From Bacteroidales bacterium (GTDB lineage: Bacteria; Bacteroidota; Bacteroidia; Bacteroidales; WCHB1-69): a stretch of DNA of 60,163 bases. Under the pieces are notes generated by a model. The model did not search any database. It saw only the letters and a program-made list of their open reading frames with translations, and was not told where the DNA came from. Position 1 is the first letter of the stretch. The number at the start of each line of letters is the position of its first letter. The DNA lies in contig JAITUN010000023.1 in the NCBI GenBank assembly GCA_031286285.1, positions 1 through 60,163 of the forward strand, given 5' to 3'. The position numbers and the translations under genes are program-made. Below, piece after piece: positions 9,285-17,620 of this stretch.

Positions 9285-10070
9285 ATGTCTCGTAAACTAC
9301 TCATTGGTTGGTGCTTATTGCCACTTTTTTTTCTCATAACCTCTTTTGTTTTTGCTCAGGAAGAACAGTTTTCTGTTTCAAATTACTTCTATTCTTATAG
9401 TAAAAATAAAATCTTCTCTGTACAGGCTTTTCTCAATAGAAGCTCTGTTTCACTATTCTCTCAAAATCAATTTCTTCTCAAAGAGTTGTGTACGGCAACT
9501 ATATCAGGAAATTATAATATTAAAAAGAATGCCGTTGCTTTAAATGTCTCACATTTTGGGTATTCCAAGTATGGTTTTTTTACGATCTCTGCCGGCTACA
9601 CACGAGCATTTGCAAATAGAATCTCTTTAGGATTGCAAGTGCATTATTTGTTACACCATGCAGAAAGTTATCCTAAAGTACACTCTTTTACTTTCGATTT
9701 GTCATTATATGGACTAATTACAGAGAAAATGGGCATTGGCATCTCCGCATACAATCCTGCTAACTTAAAATATGGAATATCAGGAAAAGAAAGAATACCT
9801 ATGTTGTACGTGTTATTGTTGGATTATAAACTCAACGACAAAGTATTGCTGGCATTATCGGCTTCCAAGCAACTGCCCGGCGCATTCGATGTTTCTGCAA
9901 TGGTTTGTTTCAAGTATAAATTCTACGGGTTTATGACTGATGTTTCATTAAAAAAAGTGGGAGTGCAATTCTCTTTTTGGTGGAAACGGTTTGAGTTTGA
10001 TGTGGGGGGAAGTTTTGATTACAGGCTGGGCTTTTCGCCTTGTGCGAGAGTGAGTTATTTTATAAAATGA
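9285..10070 (+). CDS. Secreted outer-membrane-type protein of unknown function
   Basis: A 261-residue protein with a signal peptide at about 1-24 (LITSFVFAQ). The rest is a run of short amphipathic, aromatic-rich beta strands (ISAGYTRAF, ISLGLQVHYLL, FTFDLSLYGLI) ending in an aromatic/charged C-terminus, SYFIK, as expected for a beta-barrel. It resembles PorV/PorP-like small barrels in composition, but I do not recognise the family. It is upstream of, and codirectional with, the HHH/barrel gene, separated by 214 bp that include a strong hairpin, so they may not be co-transcribed. Confidence 0.75.
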   Translation: MSRKLLIGWCLLPLFFLITSFVFAQEEQFSVSNYFYSYSKNKIFSVQAFLNRSSVSLFSQNQFLLKELCTATISGNYNIKKNAVALNVSHFGYSKYGFFTISAGYTRAFANRISLGLQVHYLLHHAESYPKVHSFTFDLSLYGLITEKMGIGISAYNPANLKYGISGKERIPMLYVLLLDYKLNDKVLLALSASKQLPGAFDVSAMVCFKYKFYGFMTDVSLKKVGVQFSFWWKRFEFDVGGSFDYRLGFSPCARVSYFIK

Positions 10071-10152
10071 AATTTATAATAATAACACAACAACCGCAAT
10101 GAATATGATGTATGGATATAGAAAAAATGGATAATTAATGATACTGCTACCA

Positions 10153-10185
10153 ATCGGGCTGAAAGCCCGAAATAATTCAGCCCGA
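10153..10185 (+). terminator. 11-bp stem-loop after the barrel gene
   Basis: atcgggctgaa pairs perfectly with ttcagcccgat across an 11-nt loop (cgggctgaaagcccg also self-pairs). There is no T tract directly after it, so it may be a mobile hairpin or mRNA stabiliser rather than an intrinsic terminator. Confidence 0.45.
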
Positions 10186-10215
10186 TGGCAACGCCTCGGG
10201 GGAGAGAAAAAAAAA

Positions 10216-10260
10216 TTAATCCATATAAATCCTGTTTCATCTGTGCCATCAGTGTGCTAA
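10216..10260 (-). repeat. Dispersed GCACGCAGATGA-type repeat, copy 1
   Basis: Read on the minus strand it begins TTAGCACACTGATGGCACAG and continues to an AT-rich GGATT motif, like the copies at 12325, 12995, 29567 and 56497. Intergenic. Confidence 0.5.
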
Positions 10261-10284
10261 AAAAATAATAAAAAACAAAAAACA

Positions 10285-12318
10285 ATGAAAAAACTCCTCC
10301 CGCTCCTCCTGCTCCCCATAATTTCTTATGCCCAAATTGACTCTTCGCTCATCCGTATCCGCTTCGAAGACAACCTTATCGAAGAGATTGAAACCATGGA
10401 GATTGAAGATGAAAACGACTTTTTGGAAGAACTCTCTGATTTTTATGTAGATCAAGAAAAAATAAACATTAACGATCTGACACCTGAAACGGTTTTTTCG
10501 ATACTAAAGATGTCTGATTATCAATATTATCATCTTCAAAAATATATTGCAGAAAAAGGTTTTTTGGTTTCGATATATGAGTTGGCATCGGTGGAGGGTT
10601 TTACTACAGAATATGTGCAACAAATTGAGCCTTACATTGTGGCAACTGCTGTGGATAAAGAGCGAAAACTTACCTTTAAATCGTTGTTTAAACGTCCCAA
10701 ACACAAACTGTTGCTTCGTTATGCTCAGGTTATTGAAAAAAAAGCGGGATATGATAAAAAAAGAGATTCACACTATGTGGGTTCGCCTCAGATGTACGCT
10801 TTTCGGTACAATTTCTCTGCAAGTGAACATATTACATTAGGATTTTCGGGCAAGAAAAACGCAGGAGAAGAGTTTTTTAAAGGTTCCCAAAAACAGGGTT
10901 TCGGGTTCTATTCGTTTCATTTACAGGTAAAAAAAATCGGTATTTTACAATCTGTTATTGTGGGCGACTACCGGCTGCACTTTGGACAAGGGTTGATAAT
11001 GGGAAACGGGTTTTTAAATAATAGTACGGGAGAGATCAGAAAAACGGGTAGCGTGCAACGTCCGGTTACTGCCATGAGTCAAAGCAATTTCTTACGAGGA
11101 ATAACCTTACAACTTGGAAATTACAAATACAGTGGTAACATCTTTTTTGGACATCGTTTTTATGATGGAAATGTGATTGAATTGGAACCCGATATTTTTG
11201 CTTTTGAGGGGGCTATTTCAAATACAGGATTACATCGGACGGAAACTGAAATAAGTAAACGCAATGCACTGTTTAACAGAGTCTATGGAGCGCATTTTCA
11301 TGCAAACTTAAAAACTTTTAAAATCGGAGCGCAAATCATGCGCAGCGAATTTTCTCTGCCGGTATTGCCCTCAACAAGACCTTATCAATATTTTGATTTT
11401 TCGGGAAAAGGTTTTTGCAACGTTAGTGTGGATTATCAAGTGTTAATCAAACACCACATCCTTTTTGGGGAAGTTGCAGCAAGTAGCACAAACGGTTTTG
11501 CATTTCTGCAAGGAGCTATTTTAAAAGTAGATCCACGCCTAAAACTCTCTGCTTTACTACGCCATTTCAGCAAAAACTTCGCCGCACTTGACGGAAAACC
11601 CTATTCTAAAAACAGCAAACTCAACAATGAAACGGGACTGCTGCTCACTTCTGAAATCATACTTTCAAGAAAAATAAACATGGTGGCGCTTTTCGACATC
11701 TACCAGTTTCATTGGTTAAAGTATTTGATTGATAAGCCCATGCCTTATATGGACGCTTCCTTGCGCTTTGACATTTCCATTTCGAGAAATTGCGCGTTGT
11801 TAATTCGATACACTTATAAAACACAAGCAAAAAACTTTAGAGAAGAAGAGCCTTATAATCAGATTTTAGAAACACAACAACACCGTTTGCGTATGGTTTT
11901 TTCATACACATTTTTACAATATCTGCACTTCAAATCGGAAGTGAGTGGCATTTGCAATAACAATACCCATAAAAAAGAGAATCTGTTTGGAGTACTTGCT
12001 TACCAAGATGTTGGCGTAAATCTTGAGAAACAGGGTTTGGATTTTAAACTTAGATTCGCAATATTTGACACAGATACGTATGATGAACGCTTGTACGCTT
12101 ATGAAAATGATATTTCTTACACTTTTACCATAAACAGCTATTACTATAGAGGTTGCAAAGGATATTTCATCATTAAATGGAAACACCGTTGGTTTGAAAT
12201 CCAAGGCAAAATTTCACGACTGCTATTTTTTAACCGAAACCAAACCGGCAGTGGGTTAGAGACTATTGATGCGCCACACAAAACGGAAGTGAGAGTGCAG
12301 GTATTGATAAAATTATAA
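10285..12318 (+). CDS. Helix-hairpin-helix plus outer-membrane beta-barrel protein
   Basis: A 677-residue protein with a signal peptide at 1-16 (LLPIISYAQ). An acidic segment follows, then a ComEA-like helix-hairpin-helix region at about 55-118 (ININDLTPETVFSILKMSD, then LVSIYELASVEGFTTEYV). Residues about 160-677 are beta strands typical of an outer-membrane barrel (HITLGFSGKKNAG, IVGDYRLHFGQGLIMGNGFL, VRVQVLIKL at the end). This architecture recurs in Bacteroidota as HHH-domain proteins of unknown role; exposure of an HHH in the periplasm suggests DNA uptake or envelope binding, but that is only inference. Confidence 0.85.
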   Translation: MKKLLPLLLLPIISYAQIDSSLIRIRFEDNLIEEIETMEIEDENDFLEELSDFYVDQEKININDLTPETVFSILKMSDYQYYHLQKYIAEKGFLVSIYELASVEGFTTEYVQQIEPYIVATAVDKERKLTFKSLFKRPKHKLLLRYAQVIEKKAGYDKKRDSHYVGSPQMYAFRYNFSASEHITLGFSGKKNAGEEFFKGSQKQGFGFYSFHLQVKKIGILQSVIVGDYRLHFGQGLIMGNGFLNNSTGEIRKTGSVQRPVTAMSQSNFLRGITLQLGNYKYSGNIFFGHRFYDGNVIELEPDIFAFEGAISNTGLHRTETEISKRNALFNRVYGAHFHANLKTFKIGAQIMRSEFSLPVLPSTRPYQYFDFSGKGFCNVSVDYQVLIKHHILFGEVAASSTNGFAFLQGAILKVDPRLKLSALLRHFSKNFAALDGKPYSKNSKLNNETGLLLTSEIILSRKINMVALFDIYQFHWLKYLIDKPMPYMDASLRFDISISRNCALLIRYTYKTQAKNFREEEPYNQILETQQHRLRMVFSYTFLQYLHFKSEVSGICNNNTHKKENLFGVLAYQDVGVNLEKQGLDFKLRFAIFDTDTYDERLYAYENDISYTFTINSYYYRGCKGYFIIKWKHRWFEIQGKISRLLFFNRNQTGSGLETIDAPHKTEVRVQVLIKL

Positions 12319-12324
12319 TGTTGT

Positions 12325-12367
12325 TAGCACGCAGATGACGTGGATTAGATGGATTGTCGCGGATTTA
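12325..12367 (+). repeat. Dispersed GCACGCAGATGA-type repeat, copy 2
   Basis: GCACGCAGATGACG at 12327-12340, then GGATT and TCGCGGATTT. It sits left of the toxin-antitoxin pair; an inverted copy sits on its right (12995-13016). Confidence 0.65.
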
Positions 12368-12400
12368 TTTAATAATATTTTTTTTATGAATGAATAATTT

Positions 12401-12408
12401 TATTTTTG
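12401..12408 (+). promoter_or_regulatory. Promoter -7 box of the toxin-antitoxin operon
   Basis: TATTTTTG followed by CCG, 25 bp before the antitoxin ATG. Confidence 0.6.
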
Positions 12409-12433
12409 CCGAACATTTTAAAAACCTTATTCC

Positions 12434-12688
12434 ATGCAGAAAAAAACTTATAAAATTAAAGAGGATAAGCCGACTGTCGTTGAGGAATCGGCTATCGCGT
12501 ATCAACCAAAAACTATTCAAACTCCTACTTTAGATAACTGGAATCCCAATATTCCTTTTCATGGGACACAGGAAGAGTGGTGGGAGCATTTTCATCAAAT
12601 CGAAGAAGGAGAATTTATGACATTGGAAGAAGTTAACAGAGAATTTGAAATATGGAAGAAAGAGTACCTTGCAAATCGGTTCAACTAA
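12434..12688 (+). CDS. Putative antitoxin of a ParE-type pair
   Basis: An 84-residue acidic protein directly upstream of, and overlapping, a RelE/ParE-like toxin gene. That arrangement and the C-terminal pattern (FMTLEEVNREFEIWKKE), resembling the toxin-wrapping helix of antitoxins, are the basis of the call. The N-terminal half (KIKEDKPTVVEE, NPNIPFHGTQEEWWEHF) has no recognisable DNA-binding fold, so autoregulation is uncertain. It has its own -7 box at 12401-12408. Confidence 0.7.
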   Translation: MQKKTYKIKEDKPTVVEESAIAYQPKTIQTPTLDNWNPNIPFHGTQEEWWEHFHQIEEGEFMTLEEVNREFEIWKKEYLANRFN

Positions 12689-12990
12689 GCAGTAAATTTA
12701 AGGAAAATCGTACGCAGATTTACGATTATACTTTTAATACTTTTGGCTTTTTACAAGCAGAGCGCTACCTAAACCATATTTTAAAATGTTTGGACACGCT
12801 CTCGGAATACTATCTTTTTTATCCCGAATGCCGCCACCTTCAAACCAAAAGCCGAATGTACCGTAATATTATACTTGATGCCCATCTGATTATTTTTCGG
12901 ATTACGGATGAACGTATTGAAGTGTTAGACATTATTCATTCCGCTTCGAGCATTGGTAAAATTCGGGAAATTAGGAGAGTGAGTTTGTAA
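12652..12990 (+). CDS. RelE/ParE-family toxin
   Basis: A 112-residue protein with the ParE-like order: an N-terminal strand and long helix (IYDYTFNTFGFLQAERYLNHILKCLDTL), a PECRHL loop, then SRMYRNIILDAHLIIFRITDERIEVLDIIHS, which are the core beta strands of the RelE/ParE fold. ParE members poison gyrase and RelE members cleave mRNA; which applies here cannot be told. The start overlaps the antitoxin by 37 bp; no other plausible start codon lies before the first conserved strand. The frame is intact. Confidence 0.75.
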   Translation: MEERVPCKSVQLSSKFKENRTQIYDYTFNTFGFLQAERYLNHILKCLDTLSEYYLFYPECRHLQTKSRMYRNIILDAHLIIFRITDERIEVLDIIHSASSIGKIREIRRVSL

Positions 12991-12994
12991 AATT

Positions 12995-13016
12995 ATAATC
13001 TGCATCATCTGCGTGC
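12995..13016 (-). repeat. Dispersed GCACGCAGATGA-type repeat, copy 3 (inverted)
   Basis: The minus-strand reading is GGCACGCAGATGATGCAG, inverted relative to the copy at 12325 on the other side of the toxin-antitoxin pair. Confidence 0.65.
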
Positions 13017-13059
13017 CATTTTAAAGTTTTTTGTTAATTCGCAACCCTAAAATCGCAAA

Positions 13060-15051
13060 ATGATTTCCAAAAAAACAATTGACGAAATATTGATGATCAC
13101 CAAGATTGAAGAGGTGGTCGGGGATTTCGTTACTTTAAAACGGCGTGGACAAAACTGGGTGGGAATCTGCCCTTTTCACGATGACAAAAATCCCTCCATG
13201 TATGTGAGCCCACGTCTGGGAATCTTCAACTGTTTTGTTTGCGATACCAAAGGGAATGCCGTACACTTCATTATGGAGCATGAAAAGATCTCCTACCCCG
13301 AAGCATTACGCTATTTGGCTAAAAAATACAACATTACCATTGAAGAAGAGGCAGAGAAAACGAAAGAAGAGATTGAAGATGAAAATAAAAAAGAGAGTTT
13401 GCTGTTGCTGAATCAATTTGCAGAAAACTATTTTGTGGAACAACTTTTTGATACGGAAGACGGAAGAAATATTGCATTAAGTTATTTTAAAGAGCGCGGA
13501 CTCAATGAAACAATTATCAAAAAATTCAAGCTGGGTTACAATCCTGAAGGATGGGACGCTTTTACGCAAACTGCGCTGAAAAGAGGGTACAAAAAAGAGC
13601 AACTGCTCACGTTGGGACTTACCAAAGAGAGTGAAAACGGCAAGTTGTTCGATTTTTTTCATGGGCGTGTTATTTTTCCTATCCACAACGCGCTGGGAAA
13701 AACGCTCGGCTTTGGGGCGCGCACCTTAAAACAAGGTGAGAAAATTTCAAAATATTTCAACTCCCCTGAAAGCGAAGTATATCACAAAAGCGACATCTTG
13801 TATGGATTCTTTATTGCAAAAAAAGCGATTCGGGCAAATGACAATGTCTATTTAGTTGAAGGTTATACAGATGTAATTTCTATGTTTGCAGCAGGAATTG
13901 AAAACGTGGTTGCCTCCTCTGGTACTGCGCTAACCAAAGGGCAGATAAAACTGATTGCCGCTCAAACTCAAAATATAACCTTGGTTTATGATGGCGACCC
14001 CGCCGGAATCAAGGCATCGTTGCGCGGAATTGATATGCTGTTGGAAAGCGGTTTGAATGTGCAAACGGTAATGCTTCCTGAAAGAGAAGACCCCGACTCA
14101 TTTGCGAGAAAAACAACACAGGAGGAACTGAAAAACTATTTTCAAAACAATTCAGTGAGTTTTATTCTCTTCAAAGCAGAAATATTGTCGAGAGAAGTCG
14201 GAAACGACCCGATGAAACGTGCCGGAATGGTAAACGAAATCATTAATAATGTGGCAGATATTCCTGATGCTGTGGCACGTGCGTTTTATATTAAAGAGTG
14301 CGCTGAACTATTTAATCTGTCAGAAGAGACGCTGAATGCACAACTCCGAAAAGCAGTTTGGAAAAAACACGAAACACAGAAGGAGAGAAAAACTGAAGGA
14401 TGGAAGGATGGAAGGACTGAAGAGGTGAATATTGTTGAGCCGTTGCCGAAACAGCAGAAATTGGATGTTGATAATCGTTTGGTTGAAATTGAAAAAAATA
14501 TCATCCTGCTTATTCTCAAATATGGAATGTTTGAGGTTGATGTTCAAGAATTTACCGAAGAGGGTGAACCTTATTTTATTCCAACTCGAATTGACCAGTA
14601 TATTTTCGATGAATTTCATCACCAACAGATACGGTTTTCAAATCCTTTGTTTCAAAAAATCTATGTTGAGTATTCAAAAATAGCAAATACTGCACATAAT
14701 CAAGATGTTATTAAAAGTTATTTTTCAACTATTGAAGACAAGGAGATTGCAGATTTTGTAATTGTCCATTTGTTGAATGACGAGCCGGAAATTAGTGAAT
14801 TCTGGCTAAGCAGATTTGACATTGTTACGCGAAGCGTTTCCAATAATATTCACAAACTCAACAATGCAATTGAAGAAACTATTTTGATGTTCAAATTACG
14901 CATTATCGAAGAGTATAGAAAATTGATTTTGAGAGAAATTGCCGACAATACCGATGAAAAATTGGAAAAACTAATGTTTCAAAAACTGCAACAGTTGTTA
15001 AAGCGCAGAGAAGAGATTGCTAAACGTTTGGGCGCAGTCGTTACTTATTAA
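13060..15051 (+). CDS. dnaG: DNA primase
   Basis: This enzyme makes RNA primers at the replication fork with the replicative helicase. The 663-residue length is normal. The CHC2 zinc finger is complete (C37, H40, C58, C61); the RNAP-basal core follows; the Toprim centre shows VYLVEGYTDVISM (about 265-277) and VYDGDPAG (about 310). The C-terminal part is a helicase-binding-like helical region. The linker at about 435-452 (ETQKERKTEGWKDGRTEE) is encoded by a purine-rich octamer repeat (GAAGGATG near 14394-14417) and looks like an expandable hinge. It is monocistronic and convergent with the next two genes. Confidence 0.97.
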   Translation: MISKKTIDEILMITKIEEVVGDFVTLKRRGQNWVGICPFHDDKNPSMYVSPRLGIFNCFVCDTKGNAVHFIMEHEKISYPEALRYLAKKYNITIEEEAEKTKEEIEDENKKESLLLLNQFAENYFVEQLFDTEDGRNIALSYFKERGLNETIIKKFKLGYNPEGWDAFTQTALKRGYKKEQLLTLGLTKESENGKLFDFFHGRVIFPIHNALGKTLGFGARTLKQGEKISKYFNSPESEVYHKSDILYGFFIAKKAIRANDNVYLVEGYTDVISMFAAGIENVVASSGTALTKGQIKLIAAQTQNITLVYDGDPAGIKASLRGIDMLLESGLNVQTVMLPEREDPDSFARKTTQEELKNYFQNNSVSFILFKAEILSREVGNDPMKRAGMVNEIINNVADIPDAVARAFYIKECAELFNLSEETLNAQLRKAVWKKHETQKERKTEGWKDGRTEEVNIVEPLPKQQKLDVDNRLVEIEKNIILLILKYGMFEVDVQEFTEEGEPYFIPTRIDQYIFDEFHHQQIRFSNPLFQKIYVEYSKIANTAHNQDVIKSYFSTIEDKEIADFVIVHLLNDEPEISEFWLSRFDIVTRSVSNNIHKLNNAIEETILMFKLRIIEEYRKLILREIADNTDEKLEKLMFQKLQQLLKRREEIAKRLGAVVTY

Positions 15052-15103
15052 AAAAGAAAAACTTAGTAGTTTTACGCCTCTGCGAGAAATATTATTAAGA
15101 AGT

Positions 15104-15751
15104 TCAGTTCCAGTTCCAGCAAAGTTCCACTAAATCTTTCCAAGGCACATGGGCGTTTTCTGCAACAGCTTGATTACAAATCTCTCCGTTATAACAATAG
15201 ATACTTTTCAAAAGCAACGAATTTAATTGAATGATTTGAACCATTTTTTTGGAAAAACTAAGAGAAGAAACCAATTGTTTAACAGTATCTTGTAATTGAG
15301 TACTTTCTAAATTTAAAAAATTAATACCTACTGCCGTTATTTTTTTTTCATGTAGAAACTGCACCATCTCATTAGTAAACACTTCAGGATGAGCCATAGA
15401 GAGAATAATTTGTTTATCTTTTAAAAAGAAAATCTCTTCCAATGAAAAAGGTTCATATTTTAAAACGATGTGAGAGAGCGCAATAATAGGCAGTTCATCT
15501 TCCATAATATCTGCGCCAAATTCTGTAAAGTTGTAATCGGTAATGTCGTGTTCTGAACCCAAACCTCTCTGAATAAGCACTGCTACATGCTCGTCTGCAA
15601 ATTCTTCAATATGTTTTAAAGAGAGTAATATGGGGGCATTAACCATTTCAGAAGCCAACATACCTATGGTGGCTCTTACCTCATTTTTATCAATGTCAAT
15701 TGGGGAGAGTTGAGGTTCAAGAGTATGTTTTGGTTTATCAAGAGAAGACAT
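15104..15751 (-). CDS. Alanine-dehydrogenase-like protein lacking the NAD domain
   Basis: A 215-residue protein. Residues about 40-175 resemble the N-terminal catalytic domain of alanine dehydrogenase / transhydrogenase proteins (EEFADEHVAVLIQRGLGSEH, DYNFTEFGADI, LKYEPFSLEEI, KKITAVGINFL). The last 35 residues (SIYCYNGEICNQ to DLVELCWN) match the C-terminal tail of those enzymes. The Rossmann NAD-binding domain normally inserted between them (a GxGxxG segment and about 170 residues) is absent, so it cannot be a normal dehydrogenase; intact alanine dehydrogenases are about 370-405 residues. It overlaps the tsaE stop by one base, so the two are translationally coupled. It may be a ligand-binding or regulatory paralogue, or a decaying gene with an intact frame. 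Confidence 0.7.
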   Translation of the reverse strand: MSSLDKPKHTLEPQLSPIDIDKNEVRATIGMLASEMVNAPILLSLKHIEEFADEHVAVLIQRGLGSEHDITDYNFTEFGADIMEDELPIIALSHIVLKYEPFSLEEIFFLKDKQIILSMAHPEVFTNEMVQFLHEKKITAVGINFLNLESTQLQDTVKQLVSSLSFSKKMVQIIQLNSLLLKSIYCYNGEICNQAVAENAHVPWKDLVELCWNWN

Positions 15752-16167
15752 TAGAAAATATATTTACGTATTTGTTCATCCATTTGTTCAATTGTGATTT
15801 GTACCCTTTCTTCGTCTAAAATTTCTTCAATCTTCTCCGACCACTCTACAAAGCAATAGTTTCCACTTTCTAAATATTCAAAAAAACCAATGGCAATGGC
15901 TTCTTCGGGGCGTTCGATTCGGTAGAAATCGAAATGATATACTGGTTCCATTTTTAGGGTCCAATATTCATTTACTATTGCAAACGTTGGACTTGAAGTA
16001 ATATTTTGAACTCCCAAACATTTACATAATGCTTTTATTAATGTTGTTTTTCCTGATCCCATTTCTCCATTCAAACAAAAGAAACGATGATTAGAGTGAA
16101 TTTCTAAGATTTTTTTTGCCAACTCATCCAACTGGGAGAGGGATGCTGTTATTACGTAGGGTGGCAT
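15751..16167 (-). CDS. tsaE: tRNA t6A synthesis ATPase TsaE
   Basis: A 138-residue P-loop ATPase needed with TsaB, TsaC and TsaD to make threonylcarbamoyl-adenosine at tRNA position 37. Walker A is GEMGSGKTT at 34-42, followed by the family signatures SSPTFAIVNEY and HFDFYRIE, then a VEWSEKI motif. Length is typical. It is divergent from mtaB, whose product modifies the same t6A base further. A TATTTTTG box on the minus strand at 16254-16261 gives a leader of about 80 nt. Confidence 0.95.
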   Translation of the reverse strand: MPPYVITASLSQLDELAKKILEIHSNHRFFCLNGEMGSGKTTLIKALCKCLGVQNITSSPTFAIVNEYWTLKMEPVYHFDFYRIERPEEAIAIGFFEYLESGNYCFVEWSEKIEEILDEERVQITIEQMDEQIRKYIF

Positions 16168-16318
16168 TAAATGATTTTTTTAGATGAATCGAAGAATTAC
16201 TATCTCATTTCTAAAGATATATGACGTTTCTTTAAGAACACCGCAAAAATATTGTTTTTATCCAATTAAAAAAGATAAAAAAAAAAAAAATTATAGCAAT
16301 CTTACTATAACTTTTATA

Positions 16319-16326
16319 TATTTTTG
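16319..16326 (+). promoter_or_regulatory. Promoter -7 box of mtaB
   Basis: TATTTTTG, 17 bp before the ATG at 16344; the transcript leader can only be around 10 nt. Confidence 0.6.
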
Positions 16327-16343
16327 CTTTCAAAATAATCATA

Positions 16344-17606
16344 ATGCAAAACAGATTCCACATCGCCACATTAGGGTGTAAACTTAACTACAGCGAATCT
16401 TCACATATTGCTAGGGAGCTTCAAAAGAATGGCTTTGAAAAATCTTCATATCCTGATTATTTTATTTTAAATACCTGCACGGTTACTGGAGTTGCAGAGA
16501 AAAAGGCACGAAGTTTGATTATGAACTGGCACAGAAGATTCCCTAACTCAATAATTATTGTGATAGGTTGCTTCGCTGCTCGTGACAAAGAATTGGTTGA
16601 AAATCTTCCGGGAGTTGCAAAAGTGTTTGGCTCTGAGGATAAAATGAATGTTATTCCATTTCTTTTGGAGAAAACACTAATAGAAAAACCATTATTCTTT
16701 GCCGCTTTTTCTTCTTCGGAAAGAACGCGTTCATTTTTAAAAATACAAGACGGATGTGACTATCACTGTTCCTATTGTGCAGTGGCACGAGTGAGAGGAA
16801 AGAGTAGAAGTGATACAATAGCAAATGTATTGACAAATCTTGAAAAAATTGCCCAACTCAATTGCAAGGAAGTAGTACTCACTGGAGTCAATACCGGAGA
16901 CTTTGGCAGAGGAAATGGCGAAACTTTTACTCAATTATTAAAAGAGATAGATAACAGAAAATTAATTGAACGCGTGCGTATTTCATCCATTGAACCCAAT
17001 CTGATAACCGGTGAAATGATTAAAATGTTTGCAAACTCCAACATCTTGATGCCGCACTTTCATATTCCACTTCAATCAGGCTCTAACCGTGTGTTGGCTG
17101 CAATGAAACGTAGATATAAAACAGAACTTTTTGAAGATATTGTTTATCAAATTAATACTGCTATGCCTCATGCTTGCATTGCAGTAGATATGATATCAGG
17201 TTTCCCATCTGAAACAGAAGCCGACTTTGAAGAAACTATTCGATTCTTAAATAGCATGCCTATCAGTTATTTACATGTTTTTACATATTCAAAACGACCT
17301 CAAACACAAGCTGCCGAAATGAAACCACAAATGAAAGACAGTATGAAAAAAGAACGTACAAAAATTTTATTACACTTGTCGGAAATAAAAAAAATATCTT
17401 TTTACAATAAGCATCTGAATACGAAACGTGATGTTTTGTTTGAAGAAGATATTAAAAACGGTTCTATTTTCGGGTTTACGGACAATTATATTAGAATATC
17501 CGTTCCTTTCAACGAGAACTTAATCAATCAAATAAAAAAAATTGAATTAACGGAATTAAACACAACTAAATCTCATTGCAAAAAAACGATAACAAATAGT
17601 GATTAA
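16344..17606 (+). CDS. mtaB: tRNA t6A37 methylthiotransferase MtaB
   Basis: A radical SAM enzyme that converts t6A37 to ms2t6A37. The UPF0004 domain carries the auxiliary-cluster cysteines C12, C45 and C76; the radical SAM CxxxCxxC is C138, C142, C145 (GCDYHCSYCAVARVRGKSRS). The sequences RVRISSIEPNL and HFHIPLQSGSNRVLAAMKRRY are diagnostic of the MiaB/MtaB/RimO group. At 420 residues it is full length, and LGCKLNYSES favours MtaB over MiaB. It lies divergently beside tsaE, in the same modification pathway. Confidence 0.95.
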   Translation: MQNRFHIATLGCKLNYSESSHIARELQKNGFEKSSYPDYFILNTCTVTGVAEKKARSLIMNWHRRFPNSIIIVIGCFAARDKELVENLPGVAKVFGSEDKMNVIPFLLEKTLIEKPLFFAAFSSSERTRSFLKIQDGCDYHCSYCAVARVRGKSRSDTIANVLTNLEKIAQLNCKEVVLTGVNTGDFGRGNGETFTQLLKEIDNRKLIERVRISSIEPNLITGEMIKMFANSNILMPHFHIPLQSGSNRVLAAMKRRYKTELFEDIVYQINTAMPHACIAVDMISGFPSETEADFEETIRFLNSMPISYLHVFTYSKRPQTQAAEMKPQMKDSMKKERTKILLHLSEIKKISFYNKHLNTKRDVLFEEDIKNGSIFGFTDNYIRISVPFNENLINQIKKIELTELNTTKSHCKKTITNSD

Positions 17607-17620
17607 TTATCTGTTCTTCA

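Noticed and set aside
12434-12990. Toxin-antitoxin pair as part of a phage
   Set aside because: No integrase, capsid or other phage genes nearby; only the repeat copies flank it.
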